From JAFGJU01 sp964570935 (GTDB taxonomy: Bacteria; Eisenbacteria; RBG-16-71-46; JAFGJU01), in NCBI GenBank assembly GCA_964570935.1, contig CAZMZP010000099.1, forward strand, positions 1 through 13,699: a stretch of 13,699 bases of DNA. Reading direction: 5' to 3'. Each line of letters starts with the position of its first letter. Positions within the stretch are counted from its first letter, which is position 1. Position numbers and translations under genes: made by a program. This document shows positions 6,476 through 13,317 of this stretch, piece by piece. The notes beneath the pieces are model-generated. The model had not been told where the DNA came from. It did not search any database and worked only from the letters and a program-made list of their open reading frames with translations.

Positions 6476-7759
6476 TTACTTCCTCCGCACTTCCACCAGG
6501 TGCGTGGCGCACGAGATGCAGGGGTCGTAAGAGCGCGCGATTGTCTCCAGGATGGCCTTGGGGTCACCCTTGTAGTCGTCGGGCAGGTTCTCCGCGGCCA
6601 GCCTGAAGTACCTTTCGATGTCGTCGAAGTTCTGGGCGGTCGGCGTGATTATGTCTGCCTCCGCGACGCGCCCGTCCTTGAGGCGGTAGTGGTGGTACAG
6701 AGTCCCTCTGGGGGCCTCCACCGCGCCGGTGGCCTCACCGTGGTCTCTGGCCGGTCGCACGAACTCCGGGTCGTTCAAGGCGATTATCTTGTCCACGAGC
6801 GGCGGTATCTGCTCCAGGGCGAACAGCATCTCGACGGCCTGCGCCATTATGCAGTAGAGAGGGTTCTTCTTCCACCTGGGGTTGTAGACCTTCTTGAAGT
6901 ACTTGCCAGCCTCGCCCTCGAGCCGCTCACCAAGCAGGTTGACTCTGGCCAGGGCGCCCACCGAGAAAGGCTTGCCGTTGTACAACGAGTGCTTGGCGAA
7001 CGAGTGCTTGACCACCCTCTCATTGGTGAGCGACCTGTAATCTTCGATGCTCTTCTTCTCGCCGTTCGACAGTATCAGCCTGTCCGCCACGAGCCCGAAC
7101 TTGTCGTCCTCCGGGTCGAGTGCGACGTAAAGCGTGTCGCTCTCGAAGAAGCTCGGCAGGGTGAACGTGGACAAGAGCTCGATGGTCTTTATCCCGAACG
7201 GGATGAGCTCCTCCGTTTCCTTCTTTATGTCGAGCAGCTGCTCCTTCGTCGGGAAGCGGCCGAAACCTCCCATCGTGGGGTTCTCGCCGTGTATCATTCT
7301 GTCGCTGACGGTCGACATGACGAGGTTGCCCAGCTTCTTTGTGCGGAGCGCCATCCCCACCTCCGCGCCGAACTGGTCCAGCAGGGCGATGGCCGACGGT
7401 TTGTTGAGCAGGTCCGGGAGCGACAGGAAGAATATGTGCAGGGAGTGGCTCTCCACCATCTCGCCCATGTGCATCAGCGTCCGGGTTAGCTGAGTCTTCT
7501 CCGGGACCTGGATGCCCAGCGCTCGTTCCAGCGCCCTTATGGCGGCGTACCGGTGAGACAGTGTGCAGATCGCGCAGATGCGGCACACCAGGCTGATGTC
7601 CTCCTGCGGAGTCTTCCCGACGGTGAGCGTCTCGATCAGCCTCGGCCCCTCGAGCACGTTGAACTGCACGTTCGTGACCTTCTTCCCGTCCATCTCGACC
7701 AGGATTCCGCCGTGGCCCTCTACCCTCGGAAGGGATTCAACTTCGATCTTCATCTTCAT
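6476..7759 (-). CDS. hydA: Group 3b [NiFe] hydrogenase, large (alpha) subunit
   Basis: 427 residues from the ATG at 7759, with GGGAG upstream. This catalytic subunit holds the Ni-Fe(CN)2CO centre that splits or makes H2 in the cytosol. The N-terminal ligand motif is RICAICTLSH (60-69), with Cys62 and Cys65. The C-terminal motif is DPCISCATH (412-420), with Cys414 and Cys417. Further matches to Pyrococcus furiosus sulfhydrogenase alpha are SLPRVEGHGG (9-18), VLEGPRLIE (35-43), HGENPTMGGFGR, HSFAKHSLYNGKPFSVGAL, EAPRGTLYHHYRLKDG and ADIITPTAQN. Seven residues (LVEVRRK) follow His420, the tail normally removed by a maturation endopeptidase. Ala replaces the usual Gly in the first CxxC, as group 3b proteins vary there (Ser in P. 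furiosus). Last gene of the beta-gamma-delta-alpha operon, 53 bases after hydD. No endopeptidase or hyp maturation gene lies in the window. Confidence 0.95.
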   Translation of the reverse strand: MKMKIEVESLPRVEGHGGILVEMDGKKVTNVQFNVLEGPRLIETLTVGKTPQEDISLVCRICAICTLSHRYAAIRALERALGIQVPEKTQLTRTLMHMGEMVESHSLHIFFLSLPDLLNKPSAIALLDQFGAEVGMALRTKKLGNLVMSTVSDRMIHGENPTMGGFGRFPTKEQLLDIKKETEELIPFGIKTIELLSTFTLPSFFESDTLYVALDPEDDKFGLVADRLILSNGEKKSIEDYRSLTNERVVKHSFAKHSLYNGKPFSVGALARVNLLGERLEGEAGKYFKKVYNPRWKKNPLYCIMAQAVEMLFALEQIPPLVDKIIALNDPEFVRPARDHGEATGAVEAPRGTLYHHYRLKDGRVAEADIITPTAQNFDDIERYFRLAAENLPDDYKGDPKAILETIARSYDPCISCATHLVEVRRK

Positions 7760-7812
7760 GTCACGTTCTCCCGATTTTGTGATGCTCGTCCGATTCTCGC
7801 CGCGCCGGCGGG

Positions 7813-8589
7813 TCAGGCAATCTCCTTCAACAGTTCGGCGGCCTTGCTCCCGCCGTAGTTTCTTATTCGCGCCCTTATGTCGTCCGCCTCGTAACCCTTC
7901 TCGAGCAGGAGGTGGTACTGGGCGATGATGTTGGCCCCGTCGTACAGACCCCAGCAGCCGAAGCACGGCATGTTGTAACTGGGACAGGCCGCGCCGCATC
8001 CGCACGCGGTTATCGTTCCCATGCAGGCCGCCCCCTTCAGAAGCAGGCATTCGTTACCTTTCCACTTGCACTCGACGCACACCGGCATGGAAAGCTGCTC
8101 GGGGGAAGCGCCGTTGATGAGCCTCGTGAAAATCTTGAGTAACTGATCCTTGTCCACCGGGCATCCGGGCACGATGTAGTCGACCTTCACGAAGTCGCCG
8201 ATGGGCCTCGCCTCCATGGGCCTGCTGGTGCCCACCTCGTCTATGTTCTTGGCGTAGACCTTGTGGAAACGCTCCTCCCATCCGCCCTGGCCCGTCTTCA
8301 TCGCCTGAATGCCGCCGAAGCCGGCGCATATGCCGATGGCCACGATGGTGCTGCTTCTGGCCGCGATCTCCTTCACGTGTTTGGCCTGCTGCTCGGTGGA
8401 AATGGACCCCTCTATGAGGGCGATGTCGAGCTTTTCCTCCACGTTGTCGGACTTGGCCATCAGGAACGACGACACGTTCACGACGGTGAGGAAGTCCAGC
8501 AGTTCGTCCTCGGCGTGGATTACGGTGAGCGCGTCTCCGGCGCATCCGGTGAATTCGTAGATGCCGACTTTAAGGTTCGTCTTTCTCAT
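7813..8589 (-). CDS. hydD: Group 3b [NiFe] hydrogenase, small (delta) subunit, CxxD variant
   Basis: 258 residues carrying the iron-sulfur relay between the NiFe subunit and the diaphorase. The proximal-cluster ligands run through FTGCAGDAL (13-21, Cys16), GICAGFGG (Cys88) and PGCPVD (Cys143). The position that is Cys in CxxC of P. furiosus HydD (SCYGC) is Asp19 here (codon GAC, 8533-8535). The C-terminal half has the ligands for two further [4Fe-4S] clusters: PVCVECKWKGNEC (169-181), Cys189, CGCGAAC (196-202) and PCFGC (208-212). Length and IALIEGSISTE (56-66) are typical. There is no twin-arginine signal, consistent with a cytosolic enzyme. GAGGAGA lies just before the ATG, and a caggcc/ggcctg inverted repeat (8600-8613) sits directly upstream of that ribosome site. 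The Asp substitution probably leaves a 3Cys-1Asp cluster (inference). Confidence 0.95.
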   Translation of the reverse strand: MRKTNLKVGIYEFTGCAGDALTVIHAEDELLDFLTVVNVSSFLMAKSDNVEEKLDIALIEGSISTEQQAKHVKEIAARSSTIVAIGICAGFGGIQAMKTGQGGWEERFHKVYAKNIDEVGTSRPMEARPIGDFVKVDYIVPGCPVDKDQLLKIFTRLINGASPEQLSMPVCVECKWKGNECLLLKGAACMGTITACGCGAACPSYNMPCFGCWGLYDGANIIAQYHLLLEKGYEADDIRARIRNYGGSKAAELLKEIA

Positions 8590-8659
8590 GGTCTCTCCTC
8601 AGGCCGGGGCCTGCGCGTCGCAGCAGGATCTGGGCCGTGCATTCCAGCGGGCCTCGTCC

Positions 8660-9523
8660 CTATATCAGTTCTCTCATGTGCTGGACGTCCCAGTAGGAAA
8701 ACACGGGTCCGTCAATGCAAGTGTATATGTAGTCTATCGCGCAGTGACCGCACTTGCCGGTCCCGCACTTCATTCTTCGTTCGAGCGTCATTAGTATTTT
8801 CTCTTTCGGGATGTTGTACTTGAGGAGTTCCTTTATCACGAACTTGTACATCACCGGAGGGCCGCACACTACCGCGTACGTCTTCGCCGGGTCCACGTCC
8901 TTGACCTGCTTGAACAGAGTCGTGACCAGCCCGATTTCTCCCGGCCATTTTCCGGTGTCGTCGGCGTCGACGGCCAGCAGGGTGTTCAGGTCTTCCCGCT
9001 CCCGCAGCGCCAGGAACTCGTCCCTGAACAGCATCTCCGCGGGCTTCTTCGCCCCGCAGAGGAAGTACCCCTTCCCGAACATGTCTCTGTTGTCCAGGAT
9101 GTACAGAAGCAGAGAGCGCAGAGGGGCCGCGCCCATGCCGCCCACGATTATGATGAAGTCGTGGCCCACCATGTCCTTGACGGGGAAGCCGTTTCCGTAG
9201 GGGCCGCGCACGCCTATCAGCGCGTTGTCCTTCAGTTGGAACAGCGCGTCGGTCACGCTGCCCATCCTCCTGATACAGAACTCGAACAGTCCGGGTCTGG
9301 ATGGGGTGGAGGAGACGCAGAACGGGGCCTCCCCGATCCCCAGCACCGACACCATCATGAACTGGCCCGGGGCGTAGTCCATAGCCTGGGCCTTCCTGAC
9401 GTCGAGCGGCCGCACCTGGAAGAACCTGACGTTCTCGGCAATGTCGTAGTTGCGCACTATCCGCATCATCTCGGGATAGAAGGGGTTGTCGTCCGTGTAT
9501 CGCAGGTACTCGATGCTTTTCAT
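8660..9523 (-). CDS. hydG: Group 3b hydrogenase gamma subunit: FAD/NAD(P)H oxidoreductase with [2Fe-2S]
   Basis: 287 residues of the ferredoxin-NADP reductase fold, related to anaerobic sulfite reductase subunit B and PyrK. It exchanges electrons between NAD(P)H and the hydrogenase relay. The FAD half includes APGQFMMVSV (51-60), APFCVSSTP (66-74) and GVRGPYGNGFPV (104-115). The nucleotide-binding half includes IIIVGGMGAAPLRSLL (124-139) and VVCGPPVMYKFV (218-229). The C-terminus carries a [2Fe-2S] site with Cys253, Cys258, Cys261 and Cys269 (ERRMKCGTGKCGHC, then YTC). All four ligands are present. A strong GGAGGAG ribosome site precedes the ATG at 9523. The gene is second in the operon, after a 98-base gap holding a triple repeat, and 70 bases before hydD. 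NADPH preference is expected from group 3b relatives but is not shown by the sequence. Confidence 0.94.
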   Translation of the reverse strand: MKSIEYLRYTDDNPFYPEMMRIVRNYDIAENVRFFQVRPLDVRKAQAMDYAPGQFMMVSVLGIGEAPFCVSSTPSRPGLFEFCIRRMGSVTDALFQLKDNALIGVRGPYGNGFPVKDMVGHDFIIIVGGMGAAPLRSLLLYILDNRDMFGKGYFLCGAKKPAEMLFRDEFLALREREDLNTLLAVDADDTGKWPGEIGLVTTLFKQVKDVDPAKTYAVVCGPPVMYKFVIKELLKYNIPKEKILMTLERRMKCGTGKCGHCAIDYIYTCIDGPVFSYWDVQHMRELI

Positions 9524-9544
9524 TTCTCCTCCTCGGGAGCGAGC

Positions 9545-9605
9545 CTCACGCGGGAAGCGCGGGCCGGGAGCTCACGCGCGAAGCCGTCGGCTCACGCGCG
9601 GAGCG
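9545..9605. repeat. Triple 15-base direct repeat in the hydB-hydG gap
   Basis: Three copies of CTCACGCGNGNAGCN lie at 9545-9559, 9571-9585 and 9591-9605, with unequal spacing (26 and 20 bases between starts). They fill most of the 98-base gap between the hydB stop and the hydG ribosome site. The TCACGCG core recurs in the palindrome just upstream of hydB (10737-10748). Possible roles are a protein-binding array, an mRNA processing or stability element, or simple slippage products. The copies are too short and too irregular for a CRISPR array. Confidence 0.55.
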
Positions 9606-9621
9606 TCAGCCAGAACGACTA

Positions 9622-10728
9622 TCACTTCTTCTCGGCCGGCGCCTTGTCGGCGAGTCTTTTCCAGAACGCATCGACTTTCTCACCGCTCAGTGCGTTGGCG
9701 ACGGTCTCGACGTTTATGTCCACCGGACAGGTGTTTATGCATCGGCCGCACCCCACGCACGCGTACTTGCCGTATGCGGAGATGAAGGCCTGGAGTTTGT
9801 GCGTGTACCAGAGTTTCAGCCGGTCGGATTTCTTCTGTCTGAAATTGTGCCCCCCGGCGCACAGCGAGTATTCACCGAGCGTGCAGGAATCCCAGTTTCT
9901 CCTCCGCTCACCCTCATCGTTGTGAATGTAGATGCGGTCGGTCACGTTGTAGCAGTTGCAGGTCGGACACACCATCGAGCACGAACCGCAAGCCAGGCAG
10001 CTCTGCGCCACATCCTCCCAGACGGGGTCGTTGTACTTGAGCTCCATCAGGTCCGGGAGGACCGTGAAGGGAAGGCTCAGCTTGAAGAGACCGTCCCGCC
10101 ACTCCTTCCACTCGATGAACTTCTGTATGTCCTCCACCTTGACGGTGTCCTGGAACAGCTCGGGCCTGAGTCTGTACAGGTCGTCCCCCTTGCTGGAGCC
10201 GACCCAGACCAGGTAGAACTCCCCCAGGTCGGAGAAGAAGAGGTCGAACCCCTCCTCCACTGTCAAAGTGCCGGTCGAGGCGCAGAAGCACTTGTCGTCC
10301 GGGATGCACGAGTGGCCGATGACGTAGGTCTTGTCTCTTCGCATCTGCCAGTACGGGTCAGGGTACTGGCGCGAGAACAACTTGTCCAGGATCAGAAGGC
10401 CGTGTATGTCACAGGGATGAAGCCCGAAGAGGACCTTGGGGGTCACGGAGCTGAAATCCTCCGAGTATCCGTGCATGCTGAACTTGAACATGTTGAAATC
10501 GGGGGGATGGAAGAAGCTCTTCGGCGGGATGACGGTACGCGTAACGTCGAGCTTAAGCTCGGAGAAGTGTCTGACCCTGTCGTACACGTGGTATTCCTTC
10601 TGCGGGCCCGGCTTCTGAAGCGCGACGTCGTTTCCCTTGCTCTTGACGGGCCCCCAGACTTCTCCGTACGCCTTGATGGCCTCTACGAACTCCGGGACCT
10701 TGTTCTTGGCGATCTTGAGAACTTTCAT
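9622..10728 (-). CDS. hydB: Group 3b hydrogenase beta subunit: 4Fe-4S electron-transfer protein
   Basis: 368 residues, related to anaerobic sulfite reductase subunit A. It carries iron-sulfur clusters that relay electrons in the diaphorase part of the cytosolic hydrogenase. Two ferredoxin motifs are clear: CLACGSCSMVC (Cys244, 247, 250, 254) followed by PTCNC, and CVGCGRCINTC (Cys324, 327, 330, 334) followed by Pro. The upstream half contains LFGLHPCDIHGLLILD (100-115) and the cysteine group SCIPDDKCFC (140-149), both typical of this family. The 368-residue length is also typical. It is the first gene of the hydB-hydG-hydD-hydA operon, the same order as in P. furiosus sulfhydrogenase I. GAGGAA serves as ribosome site before the ATG at 10728, but it overlaps the arm of a 12-base palindrome. 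The Lys-rich end (DKAPAEKK) is unremarkable. Confidence 0.94.
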   Translation of the reverse strand: MKVLKIAKNKVPEFVEAIKAYGEVWGPVKSKGNDVALQKPGPQKEYHVYDRVRHFSELKLDVTRTVIPPKSFFHPPDFNMFKFSMHGYSEDFSSVTPKVLFGLHPCDIHGLLILDKLFSRQYPDPYWQMRRDKTYVIGHSCIPDDKCFCASTGTLTVEEGFDLFFSDLGEFYLVWVGSSKGDDLYRLRPELFQDTVKVEDIQKFIEWKEWRDGLFKLSLPFTVLPDLMELKYNDPVWEDVAQSCLACGSCSMVCPTCNCYNVTDRIYIHNDEGERRRNWDSCTLGEYSLCAGGHNFRQKKSDRLKLWYTHKLQAFISAYGKYACVGCGRCINTCPVDINVETVANALSGEKVDAFWKRLADKAPAEKK

Positions 10729-10736
10729 TGTGCTTC

Positions 10737-10748
10737 CTCACGCGTGAG
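10737..10748 (-). promoter_or_regulatory. 12-base palindrome overlapping the hydB ribosome site
   Basis: CTCACGCGTGAG is a perfect palindrome ending nine bases before the hydB ATG. On the minus strand its last bases (GAG) start the GAGGAA ribosome site, so a bound protein would interfere with expression. The TCACGCG half is the same core as in the three repeats between hydB and hydG. Operator is the simplest reading; the binding protein is unknown. Confidence 0.4.
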
Positions 10749-10753
10749 CGGTT

Positions 10754-10807
10754 TCACGAACGCCATACAGGGTTTGTTGTGGGGCGACAAACGTAACGGC
10801 GATTCAT
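10754..10807 (-). CDS. Possible 17-codon leader ORF upstream of hydB
   Basis: A short frame encodes MNRRYVCRPTTNPVWRS and ends 25 bases before the hydB ATG. Its ATG is preceded by AGGAGG at eight bases, a better ribosome site than that of hydB itself. Its position in the presumed hydB leader suggests a translated leader peptide that could affect hydB expression. There is no amino acid run of the attenuator type, and so short a frame can occur by chance. Low confidence. Confidence 0.2.
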   Translation of the reverse strand: MNRRYVCRPTTNPVWRS

Positions 10808-10862
10808 CCTGGCGCCTCCTCGCTGCGCCTCCGGAATGCCGCAATGAAAAGGAAAACATGTA

Positions 10863-10891
10863 ATCGTAACGCCGGAACGAACAGATTGCAA
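10863..10891 (-). promoter_or_regulatory. Candidate hydB operon promoter
   Basis: On the minus strand, TTGCAA (10886-10891) and TACGAT (10863-10868) are separated by exactly 17 bases. Each matches the sigma70 consensus at four of six positions. Transcription would start near 10856, giving a leader of about 128 bases before hydB that includes the 17-codon frame and the palindrome. The match is modest and the organism's consensus is unknown. Confidence 0.3.
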
Positions 10892-11019
10892 GGGAGTTCT
10901 GGCGTGAGATGATGTACGATGAGACGAAACTGAGCGTGAAGCGCGCGCCGCGCGCCGCGTCCGAGTACGAAAGTGTGATTGAGTGTGCGATTTCGATACA
11001 GTCCGCGAAGGAGGTCACG

Positions 11020-11874
11020 ATGAAGACGGTGAGAATTCTCGCGCTCTCTGCTCTGGCCGCCGCGCTGATTGCCTTGTCGGCTTACTGTCAGAAGGCGGAA
11101 GACCCCGGGGCGAAGGAACCGGCAAGCGCGGAAATCATCGGGGAGCGCGCCGCGCTCACGCCGGGCGAGAGGTTTCACGCGGAGACGTGTCTCACCTCGA
11201 GCGGCGCGCCGGCGGACCGGGCCGGGGCCAGACCGGCCATGCCGGACAGGTTCAAGACCTACCCCGGCGCCCGAGTCGTGAAGCTTCCCAGGCCGGACTA
11301 CCGCGGACTCAGCGTGGAGGATGCCATGAACAGGCGCCATTCAACGCGCAGGTACACGGCCGGGCCCATCACACTGTCTCAGCTCTCGCAGCTCCTCTTC
11401 AGCGCGCAGGGAATCACAGGAAGCCGTGGAGAGCAGTCAACGCGGACGGCGCCGTCCGCCGGAGCACTGTATCCATACGAAGTCTACGCGGTGGCGACGC
11501 GGGTCAAAGACCTCCCGCAGGGTCTCTACCACTACGCCGTGCGGGAACACGCCCTCGAGCTGGTCAAGGGTGGAGATCTCCACGAGGAGATTTCGCGGGC
11601 CGGGTTCTCGCAGGAATCTCTCGGAGACGCGGCAGCGGTCATCGTGCTGACGGCAGTCTTCGACCGCGCGCGCAGCAAGTACGGGGAGCGCGGGTTCCGG
11701 TACGTCTACATGGAGGCCGGTCACATTGCCCAAAATCTGTGCCTCGAGGTCGTCTCGCTCGGTCTGGGCTCGGTGACCGTGGGAGCCTTCATGGACGGGG
11801 ACGTGAACCGGTTGATCGGGATTGACGGCGCCGGCGAGGCCGCAATCTACTTGCATCCGGTCGGAGCGATATGA
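11020..11874 (+). CDS. SagB-type nitroreductase-fold oxidoreductase with signal peptide
   Basis: 284 residues from the ATG at 11020, chosen because AAGGAGG lies just upstream and a signal peptide follows; a longer in-frame start at 10909 lacks both. MKTVRILALSALAAALIALSA is a clear export signal (residues 1-21 in outline: charged start, Leu/Ala core). Cys23 is preceded by Tyr, a poor lipobox, so signal peptidase I cleavage is more likely than lipidation. After a ~70-residue linker comes an FMN-dependent nitroreductase fold of the SagB/ThcOx type: RRHSTRRYTAGPITLSQLSQ (105-124), TAPSAGALYPYEVYAV (143-158), GLYHYAVREHALELV (168-182) and YMEAGHIAQNLCLEVVSLGL (230-249). SagB enzymes oxidise azolines in peptide natural products, but many family members have other or unknown roles. 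No cyclodehydratase or precursor peptide gene is in the window, so a peptide-modifying role is not supported. The PLD-like gene follows 40 bases later. Confidence 0.85.
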   Translation: MKTVRILALSALAAALIALSAYCQKAEDPGAKEPASAEIIGERAALTPGERFHAETCLTSSGAPADRAGARPAMPDRFKTYPGARVVKLPRPDYRGLSVEDAMNRRHSTRRYTAGPITLSQLSQLLFSAQGITGSRGEQSTRTAPSAGALYPYEVYAVATRVKDLPQGLYHYAVREHALELVKGGDLHEEISRAGFSQESLGDAAAVIVLTAVFDRARSKYGERGFRYVYMEAGHIAQNLCLEVVSLGLGSVTVGAFMDGDVNRLIGIDGAGEAAIYLHPVGAI

Positions 11875-11914
11875 TACTGATTCCGAGGTTTGCTTCCACT
11901 ATTGGGGGTGCGAC

Positions 11915-13309
11915 ATGAAACCTCTGGCCAGAAACATCGTCTTGTCGTCTTTCCTGTGGGCGTTTCTCCTCGCGGCGAGCGGCTCCCCGGGAAGTCTCAC
12001 GACGGGGATCCTCGCCGTCCCCGCGGCCGCTGCTGATACCGGAGGACCCGCCCCGGCGCAAATAGAGGAATTCGAGCTGGTGGAGTCCGTCCCGGTCGAA
12101 ACCGACTTGGACAACGGAAACATCAGGAACACCCGCGAAGTGTGGCTGGAGATGATCGGCAAGGCCGCAAGGTCGATCGACCTGGAACAGTTCTACGTTT
12201 CCAACGCTCCGGGCCAGCCGTTGGAGGACGTGCTCGCCGCGATAGTGAGCGCGGCCGACAGGGGCGTGCGCGTGAGGTTCGTCGTAGACGCCGGAATGTA
12301 CAAGACCTATCCCGAAATGCTGGATTCCCTGGCGGCGATGGAGAACGTTGACGTTAGGAAGATCGACATGAGGCGGGTGAGCGGCGGTCCGATGCACGCC
12401 AAGTACTTCGTCGTGGACAAGAAAGAGCTTTTCCTGGGCAGCCAGAACTTCGACTGGAGGGCGCTCAAGCACATCCACGAAATGGGCTGTCGCGTGCGCA
12501 GCGCCGAGCTGTGCGAGATCTTCTCTGACCTTTTCGAGCTGGACTGGCAGCTGGCCGAACGCGGCCGTCTTCAGATTGTGACGGGGGGGCAGGAGGCCGG
12601 CGCCGAGAGCGACACTTCTGACGGGTGCGGGATGGTGAGGCAGTACGCGCTGCCCCTCACGTGCGTCGCGGAAGTTCCGTTCCCGCGCGCTCTCAAGGCG
12701 GACCAGTTCGCGGCCGTGGTGAAGGAGGCAATCAGGGTCTGGCCGGTGTACAGCCCCGGGACCTGCATCCCGGATGAACGTCTCTGGGACGAGAAGAGAC
12801 TAGTCTCGATGTTGGACGGCGCGCGGAGCGAGGTGTTGGTGCAGCTTCTGACTTATTCCGCGCTGGACGAGACCGGGTATTACGACGTTCTGGACAGCGC
12901 TCTGCGGCGGGCGGCCGCGCGCGGCGTGGCGGTGAAGCTGCTCGTGTCCGACTGGGCGAAGGTCACTCCCAAGATAGAATGCCTCAAGAGCCTCGAGGTG
13001 CTTCCCAACGTTGAGGTCAAGCTGAGCACGATACCCCTGTGGTCCGGCGGGTTCGTTCCGTACGCTCGCGTCGAGCACTGCAAGTACATGGTGGTAGACG
13101 GCGAAGTCTCCTGGATAGGCACCAGCAACTGGGAGCGGAACTACTTTCACGAGGCCCGGAACGCGGGACTTGTCGTAGAAGGCAAGTCAATCGGCAAGAT
13201 GCTCCACGACGTGTTCTACAAGGGCTGGAGCAGTAAGTACGCCTTCCAAGTGAGGCCTGAGGTAAATTACACCGCTCCGAAGAGGAGCGACCCGACGGCG
13301 CCGCGGTAG
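11915..13309 (+). CDS. Secreted phospholipase D-family protein with two HKD motifs
   Basis: 464 residues from the ATG at 11915, preceded by GGGGGTG. The N-terminus is a signal peptide (about 1-40, ending AVPAAAA before Asp41). Both catalytic halves are intact: HAKYFVVD (161-168) with GSQNFD (175-180), and HCKYMVVD (388-395) with GTSNWE (402-407). The second half continues NYFHEARNAGLVVEG, resembling PLD3/PLD4 and poxvirus-type PLDs. Those include 5' exonucleases on single-stranded nucleic acid, so a nuclease is as likely as a phospholipase. Expected chemistry is phosphodiester hydrolysis through a phosphohistidine intermediate in the periplasm or outside the cell. Cysteines at 192, 200, 238, 250 and 284 may form disulfides. 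The frame is open back to 11822, inside the previous gene, but the signal peptide fixes 11915. Probably co-transcribed with the SagB-like gene. The stop is 8 bases from that of the convergent gene. Confidence 0.88.
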   Translation: MKPLARNIVLSSFLWAFLLAASGSPGSLTTGILAVPAAAADTGGPAPAQIEEFELVESVPVETDLDNGNIRNTREVWLEMIGKAARSIDLEQFYVSNAPGQPLEDVLAAIVSAADRGVRVRFVVDAGMYKTYPEMLDSLAAMENVDVRKIDMRRVSGGPMHAKYFVVDKKELFLGSQNFDWRALKHIHEMGCRVRSAELCEIFSDLFELDWQLAERGRLQIVTGGQEAGAESDTSDGCGMVRQYALPLTCVAEVPFPRALKADQFAAVVKEAIRVWPVYSPGTCIPDERLWDEKRLVSMLDGARSEVLVQLLTYSALDETGYYDVLDSALRRAAARGVAVKLLVSDWAKVTPKIECLKSLEVLPNVEVKLSTIPLWSGGFVPYARVEHCKYMVVDGEVSWIGTSNWERNYFHEARNAGLVVEGKSIGKMLHDVFYKGWSSKYAFQVRPEVNYTAPKRSDPTAPR

Positions 13310-13317
13310 CCCGGGAC

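Larger units (their letters stand above)
10729..11019. other. Divergent intergenic region between hydB and the SagB-like gene
   Basis: These 291 bases separate two divergently transcribed units and must hold both promoters. I see a candidate hydB promoter on the minus strand, a 12-base palindrome at the hydB ribosome site, a possible 17-codon leader ORF with a good ribosome site, and a run of alternating GC (about 10937-10957). On the plus strand AAGGAGG precedes the SagB-like start at 11020. I found no convincing plus-strand -35/-10 pair, no recognised riboswitch and no tRNA. Confidence 0.6.

Noticed and set aside
6325..6567. N-terminal extension of amn to 6567
   Set aside because: The extra residues are Arg/Pro/Gly-rich, unlike the family, and would run into the hydA coding region; the conserved start is at 6324.
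6224..7489. Long plus-strand frame of 421 codons
   Set aside because: It lies antisense to amn and hydA, both with clear family motifs, and its own translation is low-complexity with no motif.
7760..8050. N-terminal extension of hydA to 8050
   Set aside because: It overlaps hydD and lacks family similarity; ATG 7759 has a ribosome site and the conserved N-terminus.
9545..9605. CRISPR array
   Set aside because: Three repeats of 15 bases with gaps of 5 to 11 bases do not fit CRISPR repeat or spacer sizes, and no cas genes are present.
9799..10863. Plus-strand frame of 354 codons
   Set aside because: Antisense shadow of hydB; the minus strand carries the ferredoxin motifs.
10725..11018. 97-codon minus frame whose TGA overlaps the hydB ATG
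   Set aside because: The overlap looks like coupling, but the translation has no recognisable features, no good ribosome site, and most of it would lie upstream of the candidate promoter.
11020..11874. Azoline-forming natural product cluster because of the SagB-type protein
   Set aside because: No cyclodehydratase, precursor peptide or transporter of that type is nearby, and the protein carries a signal peptide.
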